A stretch of 5,081 nt of DNA from Hyphomicrobiales bacterium (GCA_012032065.1 JAAURV010000241.1:1-5081); one strand, 5' to 3'; numbered from the stretch's first letter, positions 1 through 5,081 are shown. The notes: generated from the letters alone by a model not told the origin. Translations and numbers: made by a program.

Positions 1-695
1 GCGCGTTTACCGGCAAGTACGAAACGGATGTCATTCACGCCTGGGGCATGACCGAGATGAGCCCCATCGGAAACGCTTGCGGTCAGGTCGGCGCGCGCGC
101 TGGAGCTCGAAGAGCCGGAGTGGTGGCAGCTCAAGCTCAAGCAGGGACGCGCGCCCTTCCTCGTCGACATGAAAATCACCGACGATCAAAACCGCACGCT
201 GCCTCATGACGGCAAGACCTTCGGCCGCCTCAAGGTGAAGGGCCCCGCGGTGGCGAAGTCCTATTTCAAAGGCGATGGCGCTCAAGCCTTCGATGCCGAC
301 GGATGGTTCGACACCGGCGATGTCGCCACCATCGACGAATACGGCTACATGAACGTCACCGACCGCTCGAAGGACGTGATCAAGTCCGGCGGCGAATGGA
401 TTTCCTCGATCGATCTCGAAAACGCGCCGTCGGCTGCCCCGGCGTGCTCGAAGCCGCGGCCATCGGCCTGCCGCATCCCAAGTGGGACGAGCGGCCGTTG
501 CTGGTGGTCGTGCGCAAGAAAGACGCCGAGGTCACCAAGAGCGCCATCCTCTCGCACATGAACGGCAAGGTGGCGAAATGGTGGATGCCCGACGACATCG
601 CCTTCGTCGACGAAATCCCGCACACCGCGACCGGCAAGATTTCCAAGCTCACGCTGCGCGACAGATTCAAGGAATACCGCTTCCCCGCCGCCTGA
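1..695 (+). CDS. Fatty-acyl-CoA ligase (AMP-forming, AlkK/FadD type), 3' part, two apparent frameshifts
   Basis: Activates a medium- or long-chain fatty acid to its CoA thioester through an acyl-adenylate, feeding beta-oxidation; probably cytosolic or membrane-associated. About the last 230 residues of a family usually near 540 are present; the 5' end is outside the window. In order: the adenylation motif WGMTEMSP (42-65, third frame), then DGWFDTGD (from 298, first frame), the hinge region VTDRSKDVIKSGGEWISS (355-408), HPKWDERPLLVV and the C-terminal PHTATGKISKL, whose lysine at 636-638 matches the catalytic Lys of ANL enzymes. The reading frame moves from frame 3 to frame 1 inside the GC repeat at 90-100 (one surplus base) and back to frame 3 near 424-427 (one missing base, after IDLENA). 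The net shift is zero and the gene ends at TGA 693-695. Overlapping single-frame ORFs at 169-561 and 303-695 are pieces of this one gene. Family assignment is firm; chain-length preference is not known. Sequencing error seems likelier than a pseudogene because all motifs survive. Confidence 0.92.
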
Positions 696-787
696 AGCAC
701 TTCACCCCTCTCCGCATCGCGGCGTGGCTACCCCTGCCCGCGAAGCGGTTATCATGTTCACACATCTCGCATGCCACCATGAGCCGC

Positions 788-925
788 CGAATGCTCGTGA
801 GATGGTCGCATCGCGGCCAAGCGAACTCAATGACTTGCTCGAAGAGCCGATCGAGCCGCAAGGCCGGAGCGGCGCAAGTCATTGACTTCGCTCGCCCGCG
901 ATGCATGTGTGCAACGACGCATTCG
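788..925. repeat. Long imperfect palindrome (about 50-base arms)
   Basis: The arm GCGAACTCAATGACTTGC (821-838) pairs with GCAAGTCATTGACTTCGC (874-891) at 17 of 18 positions around a 35-base loop. Extending outward, 808-838 against 874-904 pairs at 28 of 31 positions. After a short poorly matched gap, CGAATGC (788-794) pairs with GCATTCG (919-925). Transcribed, this would form a very stable stem-loop. It could end transcription from the upstream ligase gene or be a REP/MITE-like repeat. There is no run of T after either arm, so it is not a textbook intrinsic terminator. The sequence shows the structure directly; its function is unknown. Confidence 0.75.
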
Positions 926-991
926 ATGACAAATAATGCGCCTCGTTGATCGGCAGCTCGCATTTCGCCTTGGATTGCGTCGTGACAACCA

Positions 992-1091
992 TGCAAATGG
1001 ACAAGACGGGGTCAAGACCCGGCGCCGCTCCGGCCGCGCCACATACTCCGAATGTCGAGCCGCGGCCTTGAGGCCGGCTTGGCCATTTGCA
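992..1091. repeat. Second imperfect palindrome in the intergenic repeat cluster
   Basis: TGCAAATGGACAAG (992-1005) pairs with CTTGGCCATTTGCA (1078-1091) at 13 of 14 positions. The pairing continues inward with mismatches to about 21 of 26. The loop is very GC-rich. Part of it, GCGCCGCTCCGGCC (1022-1035), is an exact reverse complement of 862-875 in the loop of the preceding palindrome, so the two palindromes share sequence and may be diverged copies of related repeats. No coding potential is evident. Confidence 0.6.
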
Positions 1092-1209
1092 AACCTCGCC
1101 CGAGCAATCGAGATGTGTGAATCCGATGGCCGCTTTCGCGGGGAAGACGAAGTGAGGGAGCGCGTGATGAAATTGGCAGGTTGGGTTCCGACCCCTCTGC
1201 GCCTCCCCA

Positions 1210-1260
1210 CCCCCCCCCCGCAGCTTTCGCGGCGGCCCCTCCCCGCAAAGCGGGGATGGG
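1210..1260. repeat. C10 homopolymer and strong GC hairpin
   Basis: Ten consecutive C residues occupy 1210-1219. Shortly after, TCCCCGC (1240-1246) and GCGGGGA (1250-1256) form a perfect 7-bp stem with an AAA loop, extended by CCC/GGG beyond one mismatch. CCCGC/GCGGG hairpins of this kind are widespread intergenic repeats in Hyphomicrobiales. The lack of a following T tract argues against an intrinsic terminator. The C10 run is a likely place for a length error in the assembly. Confidence 0.6.
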
Positions 1261-1380
1261 TGAAAGTGTGTCTCCGCCGCTCTCGCCTTCGCCAAGCTGA
1301 AGAATTGCTTCGCCGCAGCGAAAGGGAAGCGTGGGCCTCGCCGATCCTTCGCAGGCGCAAAACTGAAATCGGTGACAGCT

Positions 1381-1620
1381 ACTAGGAAAACATCAATTAT
1401 TCAGAGCAAAAATTATATTGTCACCGTTTATTGAGTCTGTTCTGAACCAAAAAGGTGACAAGAAAACTAAATTTTACAAATGGAATCAAAATGTCTGATG
1501 CGAGTAAATGCGAACTGCCTACCCGAGAACGAAATGAGGCAACAATCGAGAATCACGTCTTCCGTCTTATCATATTGATTTAATGCAGTAAATCAACAGA
1601 AAGGTTCAATGTCTCCAACC
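1381..1620. other. AT-rich, apparently gene-free island
   Basis: By hand count G+C is about 36% over 1381-1620 and about 30% over 1381-1500, against well over 60% in the flanking genes. It begins just after the first GGTGACA copy and ends about 100 bases before the transposase-like gene. No ORF with convincing coding character is present; the best is 30 codons. The composition suggests imported DNA or a regulatory/end region of the mobile element. It contains a small perfect hairpin at 1575-1596. Confidence 0.55.
1575..1596. repeat. Small AT-rich perfect inverted repeat
   Basis: TTGATTTA (1575-1582) and TAAATCAA (1589-1596) form a perfect 8-bp stem around the 6-base loop ATGCAG. It could be an operator-like site or a weak hairpin. 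No protein partner is identifiable, and in AT-rich DNA some such repeats arise by chance. Confidence 0.35.
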
Positions 1621-1721
1621 GGGCCGGGGCAAGGAAGGTCATCTCCCTTCGAATCCTATCGATTGCCCGGCGTTCCCAACGCACGTTTGCAATATCGTAC
1701 CTGTCACCGTATAAAAGCGGT

Positions 1722-2333
1722 ATGGCACGCATCGCCCGCATTATCGTTCCCGGCTTGCCGCATCTGGTCACTCAGCATGGCAACTTCGACGCCGCTATCT
1801 TCTGGAGCGATGCGGATTACGAGCACTTCCTCAAGCTTCTACGCGACGAGATGAAGCGAAACTATGTGGAAGTCTGGGCCTGGTCGCTGCTGCCGGGCCG
1901 GTTTCATCTTCTTGTCACCCCAAGCGATGCCCTGGGGCTCGGCAACGCCATGGCCGCCATCACCCGGCAATATGCAAGCTGGGTTAACCGCAAGGCCCAG
2001 CGCCGCGGACATTTGTTTGGCGGGCGCTACTCCTCGATCGTCATCGGCGAAGACAACATCGAAGCTGCCTTCCGCTACGTTGCCTCAGCTCCCGTGCGTG
2101 CCGGTCTCTCGAACCGTCCCGAAGACTGGCAGTGGTCAAGCGTATTGGCCAATCTCGGCGAGGAGCCGGACGGGATCACGGTGTCGGCCCCAATCCGGGG
2201 GCGTGTTCCCGATCTCAATGCCGCACTTGCCGTCGATGCAAATGATCCGGTGTTCGAGGATATCCGCAAGCGCGAGGGCATCGGCCGTCCCTGGGGCAAC
2301 GCCGAGTTTGTAAAAAGCTGGAACAACGGTTAG
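1722..2333 (+). CDS. REP-associated tyrosine transposase (RAYT)-like protein, Y1/IS200 superfamily, altered HUH motif
   Basis: A 203-residue protein of normal family length (roughly 150-230). Family members are HUH single-strand DNA transposases that bind and nick short palindromes. Family landmarks: the N-terminal start MARIARIIVPGLPHLVTQHGN, the strand VEVWAWSLLPGRFHLLV, the GHLFGGRY segment (96-103), Y119 in RYVASAPVRAGL (the family nucleophile position, usually Y-V-x-x-N-P-V-R-A), DWQWSS (135-140) and a C-terminal IGRPWG. Unusually, the expected P-N-H-x-H reads P-G-R-F-H, so the first metal-binding His is Arg60 while His62 remains. The Asn before Pro124 is Ala123, the usual QRGN is QHGN, and the usual WQ-G-R is FGGR. 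The frame is nevertheless open from ATG 1722 to TAG 2331-2333. This ATG gives the standard family N-terminus; the Shine-Dalgarno sequence is weak. It may be inactive for strand transfer or repurposed as a DNA-binding protein. Family confidence is high, activity doubtful. Confidence 0.9.
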   Translation: MARIARIIVPGLPHLVTQHGNFDAAIFWSDADYEHFLKLLRDEMKRNYVEVWAWSLLPGRFHLLVTPSDALGLGNAMAAITRQYASWVNRKAQRRGHLFGGRYSSIVIGEDNIEAAFRYVASAPVRAGLSNRPEDWQWSSVLANLGEEPDGITVSAPIRGRVPDLNAALAVDANDPVFEDIRKREGIGRPWGNAEFVKSWNNG

Positions 2334-2338
2334 GGCGA

Positions 2339-2391
2339 ACGGTATCGGCTCGAAAACGTGGCCGAAAGAAGAAGTCGGCAACCGATACCGT
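2339..2391. repeat. 10-bp perfect inverted repeat just after the RAYT-like gene
   Basis: ACGGTATCGG (2339-2348) and CCGATACCGT (2382-2391) are exact reverse complements around a 33-base loop, starting five bases after the stop codon. It may be a transcription-end hairpin or a substrate-type palindrome of the RAYT. A T tract is absent on the + strand side, so intrinsic termination is not well supported. Confidence 0.55.
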
Positions 2392-2648
2392 CAGTGCCGC
2401 TCCTCCGCTATGAACGGCTTATGCCAGCGGCATTCTGAACCGGCATGTGCGGATAGCGTTCGAATGCGGAGAGCCGTCGAAAGCCCCTTGGGGACTCAAT
2501 TCGACCGGTCCATGCCATTAAGCCAAGGTCAAGAGTCAACTATGCAAGCCGCTGGTATCACACATAGCGCCCCTCCTCCGCCGGCCATTGCAAATCGGGT
2601 AAAGCTGGTGTTTCAGAGGCGCTCACCACAGAAAGCAGATTGCCTCTC
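2392..2648. other. Non-coding gap before the aldolase-kinase pair
   Basis: No credible gene is seen in this stretch; the 80-codon frame at 2410-2652 lacks family resemblance. It should hold the promoter of the downstream two-gene unit, but I cannot identify -35/-10 boxes with confidence. A small palindrome ATGCC-AGC-GGCAT lies at 2421-2433. The related inverted copy GCCGCTGGTAT (2548-2558) matches 2421-2431 at 10 of 11 positions. These could be paired operator half-sites or remnants of repeats. Confidence 0.35.
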
Positions 2649-3638
2649 ATGAAAAGCCTCGACGCAAAACTCGGCCTCATTGGCAAAGGCCGCTACACCC
2701 CCAAATCCTTCATTCTTGCCGACGCCAAAGACGGCGACATGGCGCTGGGCGTGAAAGCCAACGGCCCAATCCAACCCGGCAACTCCAGCGGCGCCCACCG
2801 CAGCCGCCAGCAGCACATCGGGTCCATGAAAGCCATCGTGCGCCAGAAGCAGATGGATATCATGCTGGGTTCGGCCGGAAACATCGAGCTGCTTGCCGAT
2901 AACGGCGTGTTCGCGAAATCGCCGGTCACGGCGGCGATCCGCGCCAACGACACGACCGACATCTGGCATCCGCGTGGCGCCACTTACGCGACGCATCCCT
3001 CGCGCCCTTTCCGCACCGCCAATCTGGCGCTGGTCAAGAAATTCTGCGATCTGGGACTCTACTCGATCACGCTCAACAACGATCTCGACCGCGATTACAC
3101 GACGATCGAAACTTACGCCCGCTTCCGCGAGGACGCCGCCAAGCTCCGCTTCCGCCACTTCCTCGAAGTGTTCAATCCGAACGCGGCCCAAGGCCTTTCG
3201 CCGGAGCAGACCGCGGATTTCGTCAACGACAGCATTCTTCGCATCCTCGCGGGCGTCACCAAGGCCGAGCGGCCCATCTTCCTCAAGATGGTGTTCAACG
3301 GCCGCCGCGCCACGGAAGATTTGGCGGGCAGCGACTCGTCGCTGGTGATCGGCGTGCTCGGCGGTTCCGCCGGCACCACGCGCGATACCTTCGAGCTGCT
3401 CACGCAATCGGAGAAGAGCGGAGCGCGCGTGGCGCTGTTCGGCCGCAAGATCAATCTCGCCGAAAGCCCGCTCGATCTCGTGGCGCTGTTCCGGCCGGTG
3501 CTCGAAGGCGCGATCACGCCGGAAAACGCCGTGAAACAGTATCATGCAACGCTCTTAAAGAGCGATCTGAAGCCCATGCGTCGGCTCGAAGACGATTTGC
3601 GCATTACCGAGCGCAATCTGGAAGGCTTCGGCAAGTGA
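2649..3638 (+). CDS. Class I aldolase-like beta/alpha-barrel protein
   Basis: A 329-residue soluble protein with no signal peptide or membrane segment. The pattern is that of a TIM-barrel lyase: FILADAKDGDMALG near the N-terminus (21-34), IMLGSAGNIELLAD (71-84), WHPRGATYATHPSRPFRT (106-123), LYSITLNND (137-145), FLEVFNP (171-177), FLKMVFNG (211-218), VIGVLGGSAGTTRDT (233-247) and ARVALFGRKINLAE (259-272). K213 in FLKMVF is placed like the Schiff-base lysine of class I aldolases of the LacD/YihT/DhnA kind, and GGSAGT resembles a phosphate-binding loop; both are inferences. ATG 2649 was chosen as the first ATG; an in-frame TTG at 2640 with a GAAAG stretch 4 bases upstream would add three residues. 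The stop overlaps the start of the sugar kinase gene, so the two are cotranslated and probably act in one pathway: the kinase phosphorylates a ketose or similar sugar, which this protein could cleave. The substrate is unknown. It could instead be a non-aldolase barrel protein. Confidence 0.75.
   Translation: MKSLDAKLGLIGKGRYTPKSFILADAKDGDMALGVKANGPIQPGNSSGAHRSRQQHIGSMKAIVRQKQMDIMLGSAGNIELLADNGVFAKSPVTAAIRANDTTDIWHPRGATYATHPSRPFRTANLALVKKFCDLGLYSITLNNDLDRDYTTIETYARFREDAAKLRFRHFLEVFNPNAAQGLSPEQTADFVNDSILRILAGVTKAERPIFLKMVFNGRRATEDLAGSDSSLVIGVLGGSAGTTRDTFELLTQSEKSGARVALFGRKINLAESPLDLVALFRPVLEGAITPENAVKQYHATLLKSDLKPMRRLEDDLRITERNLEGFGK
3619..3625 (+). promoter_or_regulatory. Ribosome binding site for the sugar kinase
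   Basis: TGGAAGG lies inside the end of the aldolase-like gene, 9 bases before the GTG at 3635. It supports GTG 3635 as the kinase start and, with the GTGA overlap, translational coupling of the two genes. Confidence 0.65.
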
Positions 3639-4642
3639 GCCGGTCGGGGATCGTCTGCGTGGGCACGGCGATTCTCGACATCGTCAACATCATCGACACC
3701 TGGCCTGCCGAAGAACAGGTGGCGGCGATCGCGCGCACCGAGTTTGGCGCGGGCGGGCCGCCGGTCAACGCCGCGGCGGGGCTGGTAAAGCTCGGCGCGC
3801 CTTTTCCCGTGGCATTGATCGGCGCTGTGGGCGATGACGCCTACGGTGAGAGGCTCATTGAAAATGTGCGCTCTCTCGGCGTCGATCCCGGCGGGCTTCG
3901 CCGGATCGCGGGCGCCGTCACCAGCCACACCCATGTCATGTCGTCCGCCGCGACCGGCCGCCGGACATTTTTCCATCAGACCGGCGTCAACGCGCTGCTC
4001 GAGGAAAGCGACCTGATGCCCGCAAGCGGAAATGCAAAGCTGTTCTATGGCGGGAGCCCCGGCATCACACGCAAACTCGATGCCGCGCAAGCATGGCCGC
4101 GCATCTTCAAGACCGCGCAAAACCTTGGCATAAAAACCTGTCTCGAACTTGTGCCCGCGCCGGGCAACGCCATCGCCGAGCTGGTTCCGCCATGCCTGCC
4201 CTTCATCGACTACATGGTGGTGAACGAGCATGAGGCCGGCGCGGTGACGGGGCTGACGCTTGCGGAAGGCCGCGTTCTCGATTGGCGCGCGGCAAGAACG
4301 GCGTGCGTCAAACTCTTGGAGATGGGCGTGTCCACGCTCGCCGCCGTGCATCATCCCGATGGCGCCATCGCAGTGATGCGCAATGGCGGCGTGGCCGCGC
4401 GGGGGTCCGTCAAAGTGGCGCAGTCCGAAATCGCGGGCAGCGTGGGCGCGGGTGACGCATTCTATGCCGGCATGCTGCTCGGCATTCACGAAGGCTGGCC
4501 GCTGGGGAAATGTCTGGAGCTCGGCAACGCCGCGGCAGCGGCATCGCTGCATTCACCGACGACATGCGCGTCGATAAGGCCATGGGCCGAGTGTCTTGCT
4601 TACGCGGAAGAGAAGGGCACGAGGCCAGCGCCGAGTTTGTGA
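3635..4642 (+). CDS. PfkB-family carbohydrate kinase (ribokinase-like)
   Basis: A 335-residue cytosolic ATP-dependent sugar kinase, a typical PfkB length. It opens with the core strand GIVCVGTAILDIV (5-17). The first PfkB signature is FGAGGPPVNAAAGLVKLG (37-54), with the substrate-contacting Gly-Gly and Asn45. GAVGDDAYG follows, then TFFHQTGVNALLEE (about residues 111-124), a segment typical of a distinct kinase subgroup. VVNEHEAGAVTGL (about 197-209) is the usual N-x-x-E region. The second signature AGSVGAGDAFYAGML carries the catalytic base Asp274, with S-V replacing the commoner D-T before GAGD. The C-terminal GNAAAAASLHSPTTCASIRPW is normal, so the gene is complete. It starts at GTG, which overlaps the TGA of the aldolase-like gene (GTGA) and has a good ribosome binding site. 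It probably phosphorylates the sugar that the upstream protein handles. The exact sugar cannot be assigned; fructose-, inositol-derived or tagatose-like sugars are all possible. Confidence 0.9.
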   Translation: MSRSGIVCVGTAILDIVNIIDTWPAEEQVAAIARTEFGAGGPPVNAAAGLVKLGAPFPVALIGAVGDDAYGERLIENVRSLGVDPGGLRRIAGAVTSHTHVMSSAATGRRTFFHQTGVNALLEESDLMPASGNAKLFYGGSPGITRKLDAAQAWPRIFKTAQNLGIKTCLELVPAPGNAIAELVPPCLPFIDYMVVNEHEAGAVTGLTLAEGRVLDWRAARTACVKLLEMGVSTLAAVHHPDGAIAVMRNGGVAARGSVKVAQSEIAGSVGAGDAFYAGMLLGIHEGWPLGKCLELGNAAAAASLHSPTTCASIRPWAECLAYAEEKGTRPAPSL

Positions 4643-4650
4643 ACTTCGTT

Positions 4651-4687
4651 CTGAGGCGTGGCACCGACGCAAGCGGGGGCGCCTCAG
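4651..4687 (+). terminator. Possible hairpin terminator after the kinase gene
   Basis: CTGAGGCG (4651-4658) and CGCCTCAG (4680-4687) are perfect 8-base inverted repeats around a 21-base loop, beginning eight bases after the kinase stop. There is no downstream T run, so it is a weak candidate; it could equally protect the mRNA 3' end or be a dispersed repeat. Confidence 0.35.
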
Positions 4688-4738
4688 GGTGAGGATGTTG
4701 TGGTGACTTGATCCAGCTCACAGCGTAGAACCCGTACC

Positions 4739-5081
4739 ATGAACTCCGCCGATACATCACGGCCGCTCGACCTCGATGCGGGGCTCGCGGGCACATCGGG
4801 CGAGCCGCATTATGCGATTGTCGATATCGGCTCCAACTCCGTGCGCATGGTGGTCTACGATCAGTTGGGCAGAGCGCCTCTGCCGCGTTACATCGAGAAA
4901 TCGCTGTGCCGTCTCGGAGAAGGTCTCGCGCAAACCGGAATGATCGCGCCCGAAGGATCGCCGCACGCTGGAGGCGCTGCGCCGTTTTCGCGCCATTGCG
5001 GAAGCGATGGGCGTGTCGCGCATCGATGTCACCGCGACCGAAGCCGTGCGCCGCGCCGGCAATGGCAAGGAACTCGCAGCC
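4739..5081 (+). CDS. ppx: Exopolyphosphatase / GppA-family phosphatase, 5' part, apparent frameshift
   Basis: N-terminal end of a Ppx/GppA phosphatase, an ASKHA-fold enzyme that removes terminal phosphate from polyphosphate and, in some members, from pppGpp; cytosolic. YAIVDIGSNSVRMVVYD (25-41) is the conserved phosphate-binding strand-loop (D-x-G-S-N-S-x-R). EKSLCRLGEGLAQTGMIAPEG (53-73) follows as in rhizobial members. After codon 73 the frame breaks: the family sequence resumes one base later as RRTLEALRRF, then ATEAVRRAGNG (cgc at 4959 onward). So one surplus base or two missing bases lie at about 4955-4960. The corrected frame stays open to the window end; about a quarter of the usual length or less is visible. 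ATG 4739 is the only plausible start, giving a 24-residue leader before the conserved strand. It lies 96 bases after the kinase gene, so it may have its own promoter. The frameshift may be a sequencing error, since both sides are well conserved. Confidence 0.9.
   Translation, partial: MNSADTSRPLDLDAGLAGTSGEPHYAIVDIGSNSVRMVVYDQLGRAPLPRYIEKSLCRLGEGLAQTGMIAPEGSPHAGGAAPFSRHCGSDGRVAHRCHRDRSRAPRRQWQGTRS

Larger units (their letters stand above)
737..1143. repeat. Outer inverted-repeat pair enclosing a palindrome-rich intergenic segment
   Basis: The segment 737-769 reappears as its reverse complement at about 1109-1143. The core TTCACACATCTCG (757-769) is a perfect 13-base match to 1109-1121. The match continues outward with mismatches through a CCCGCGAA(A)GCGG block, roughly 28 of 35 positions aligned by eye. 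Two further palindromes (788-925 and 992-1091) lie between the arms, so about 400 bases form a nested set of inverted repeats with no credible gene. The CCCGCGAAAGCGG-type block resembles the dispersed GC-rich intergenic repeats of Hyphomicrobiales, from general knowledge. The structure could be two head-to-head repeat copies or a non-autonomous element; no target-site duplication was identified. Confidence 0.6.
1371..1708. repeat. Four copies of heptamer GGTGACA/TGTCACC upstream of the RAYT-like gene
   Basis: Copies sit at 1371-1377 (forward), 1419-1425 (reverse), 1454-1460 (forward) and 1702-1708 (reverse), alternating in orientation. The first two form an 8-bp inverted repeat (CGGTGACA ... 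TGTCACCG). The last lies 13 bases before the transposase start. RAYT genes are typically associated with short inverted repeats that they recognise, and GGTGACA-like sequences commonly adjoin such genes (general recollection, not searched). I infer that these are recognition or end repeats of the element. No copy was found in the same density downstream of the gene. Confidence 0.45.
1371..2391 (+). mobile_element. Candidate RAYT-type element (gene plus flanking repeats), tentative limits
   Basis: The transposase-like gene is preceded by alternating GGTGACA/TGTCACC repeats in AT-rich DNA and followed by a 10-bp inverted repeat. It sits between unrelated metabolic genes in a repeat-rich gap. 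The limits given are the outermost of these repeats and are inferred, not demonstrated. RAYTs are usually single-copy, host-resident genes that mobilise short palindromes rather than classical insertion sequences, so the whole block may never move as a unit. Confidence 0.35.

Noticed and set aside
827..1360. Several overlapping minus-strand and plus-strand open frames in the intergenic repeat cluster
   Set aside because: They translate palindromic repeats (for example HPSPLCGEG from the CCCCGC hairpin) and have no protein family character.
1491..1583. 30-codon ORF beginning MSDASKCELP in the AT-rich island
   Set aside because: It is short, has a poor ribosome binding site and no recognisable relative; chance is likely, though a small peptide cannot be excluded.
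1609..1854. 81-codon ORF with a good GAAAGG ribosome binding site upstream
   Set aside because: Its second half is the RAYT-like gene read in another frame and it lacks any family similarity.
2640..2648. TTG at 2640 as the start of the aldolase-like gene
   Set aside because: ATG 2649 is in the same frame nine bases later and is the more usual start; the TTG remains possible because a GAAAG stretch lies 4 bases before it.
2613..3545. 310-codon open frame on the minus strand opposite the aldolase-like gene
   Set aside because: It mirrors the codon structure of the + strand gene, is rich in Arg/Ala/Glu/His shadow composition and shows no family motif.
3542..4552. 336-codon open frame on the minus strand opposite the PfkB kinase
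   Set aside because: It is a GC-rich shadow of a clearly recognised kinase with both signatures on the + strand.
2649..4642. Assignment of the aldolase-kinase pair as a sulfoquinovose (YihT/YihV) pathway
   Set aside because: Gene order and enzyme types fit loosely, but neither protein resembles the E. coli enzymes closely and no sulfosugar transporter, isomerase or regulator is in the window.
4510..4692. Alternative frame running past the kinase stop codon, suggesting a frameshifted C-terminus
   Set aside because: The annotated frame ends in a normal PfkB C-terminus (GNAAAAASL then IRPW), so no frameshift is needed.
1..5081. CRISPR array, tRNA or rRNA genes, toxin-antitoxin or retron-like systems
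   Set aside because: No regularly spaced direct repeats, cloverleaf, rRNA sequence, reverse transcriptase or toxin-antitoxin gene pair was seen.

Overview
The window looks like chromosomal DNA from a GC-rich alphaproteobacterium, most likely of the Hyphomicrobiales (Rhizobiales; Bradyrhizobium/Xanthobacteraceae-like). The support is the protein types (AlkK-type acyl-CoA ligase, rhizobial-type Ppx/GppA N-terminus), the strong G/C third-position bias, and intergenic DNA full of the GC-rich palindromic repeats common in that order. All five recognisable genes lie on the + strand. Layout: (1) 1-695 is the 3' part of a fatty-acyl-CoA ligase gene, readable end to end only across two opposite frameshifts. 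(2) 696-1721 is about 1 kb with no convincing gene. Its GC-rich first half is a nest of inverted repeats (737-1143, with long imperfect palindromes at 788-925 and 992-1091, then a C10 run and a strong hairpin near 1240). From about 1381 to 1620 it changes to AT-rich DNA (about 36% G+C by hand count) carrying four copies of GGTGACA/TGTCACC. (3) 1722-2333 is an intact REP-associated tyrosine transposase (RAYT)-like gene of the IS200/Y1 superfamily, but its HUH metal-binding motif reads R-F-H. A 10-bp inverted repeat follows it. (4) 2334-2648 is non-coding. (5) 2649-4642 is a two-gene, translationally coupled unit: a class I aldolase-like beta/alpha-barrel protein followed by a PfkB-family sugar kinase (GTGA overlap). 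(6) 4739-5081 is the start of an exopolyphosphatase/GppA gene, also frameshifted, running off the window. The aldolase-like protein and kinase probably act in one carbohydrate pathway, phosphorylation then aldol cleavage of a sugar, but the substrate cannot be read from the sequence. The ligase (fatty-acid activation) and Ppx (polyphosphate/ppGpp metabolism) look like unrelated housekeeping neighbours. The RAYT-like gene and surrounding repeats look like an accessory insertion between them. Three frameshifts in otherwise well-conserved genes within 5 kb suggest draft-quality sequence errors rather than gene decay, though decay cannot be excluded without reads. I found no CRISPR array, tRNA, rRNA or obvious defence system. 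The most unusual items are the altered-HUH RAYT, the nested palindrome cluster and the uncharacterised aldolase-kinase pair.
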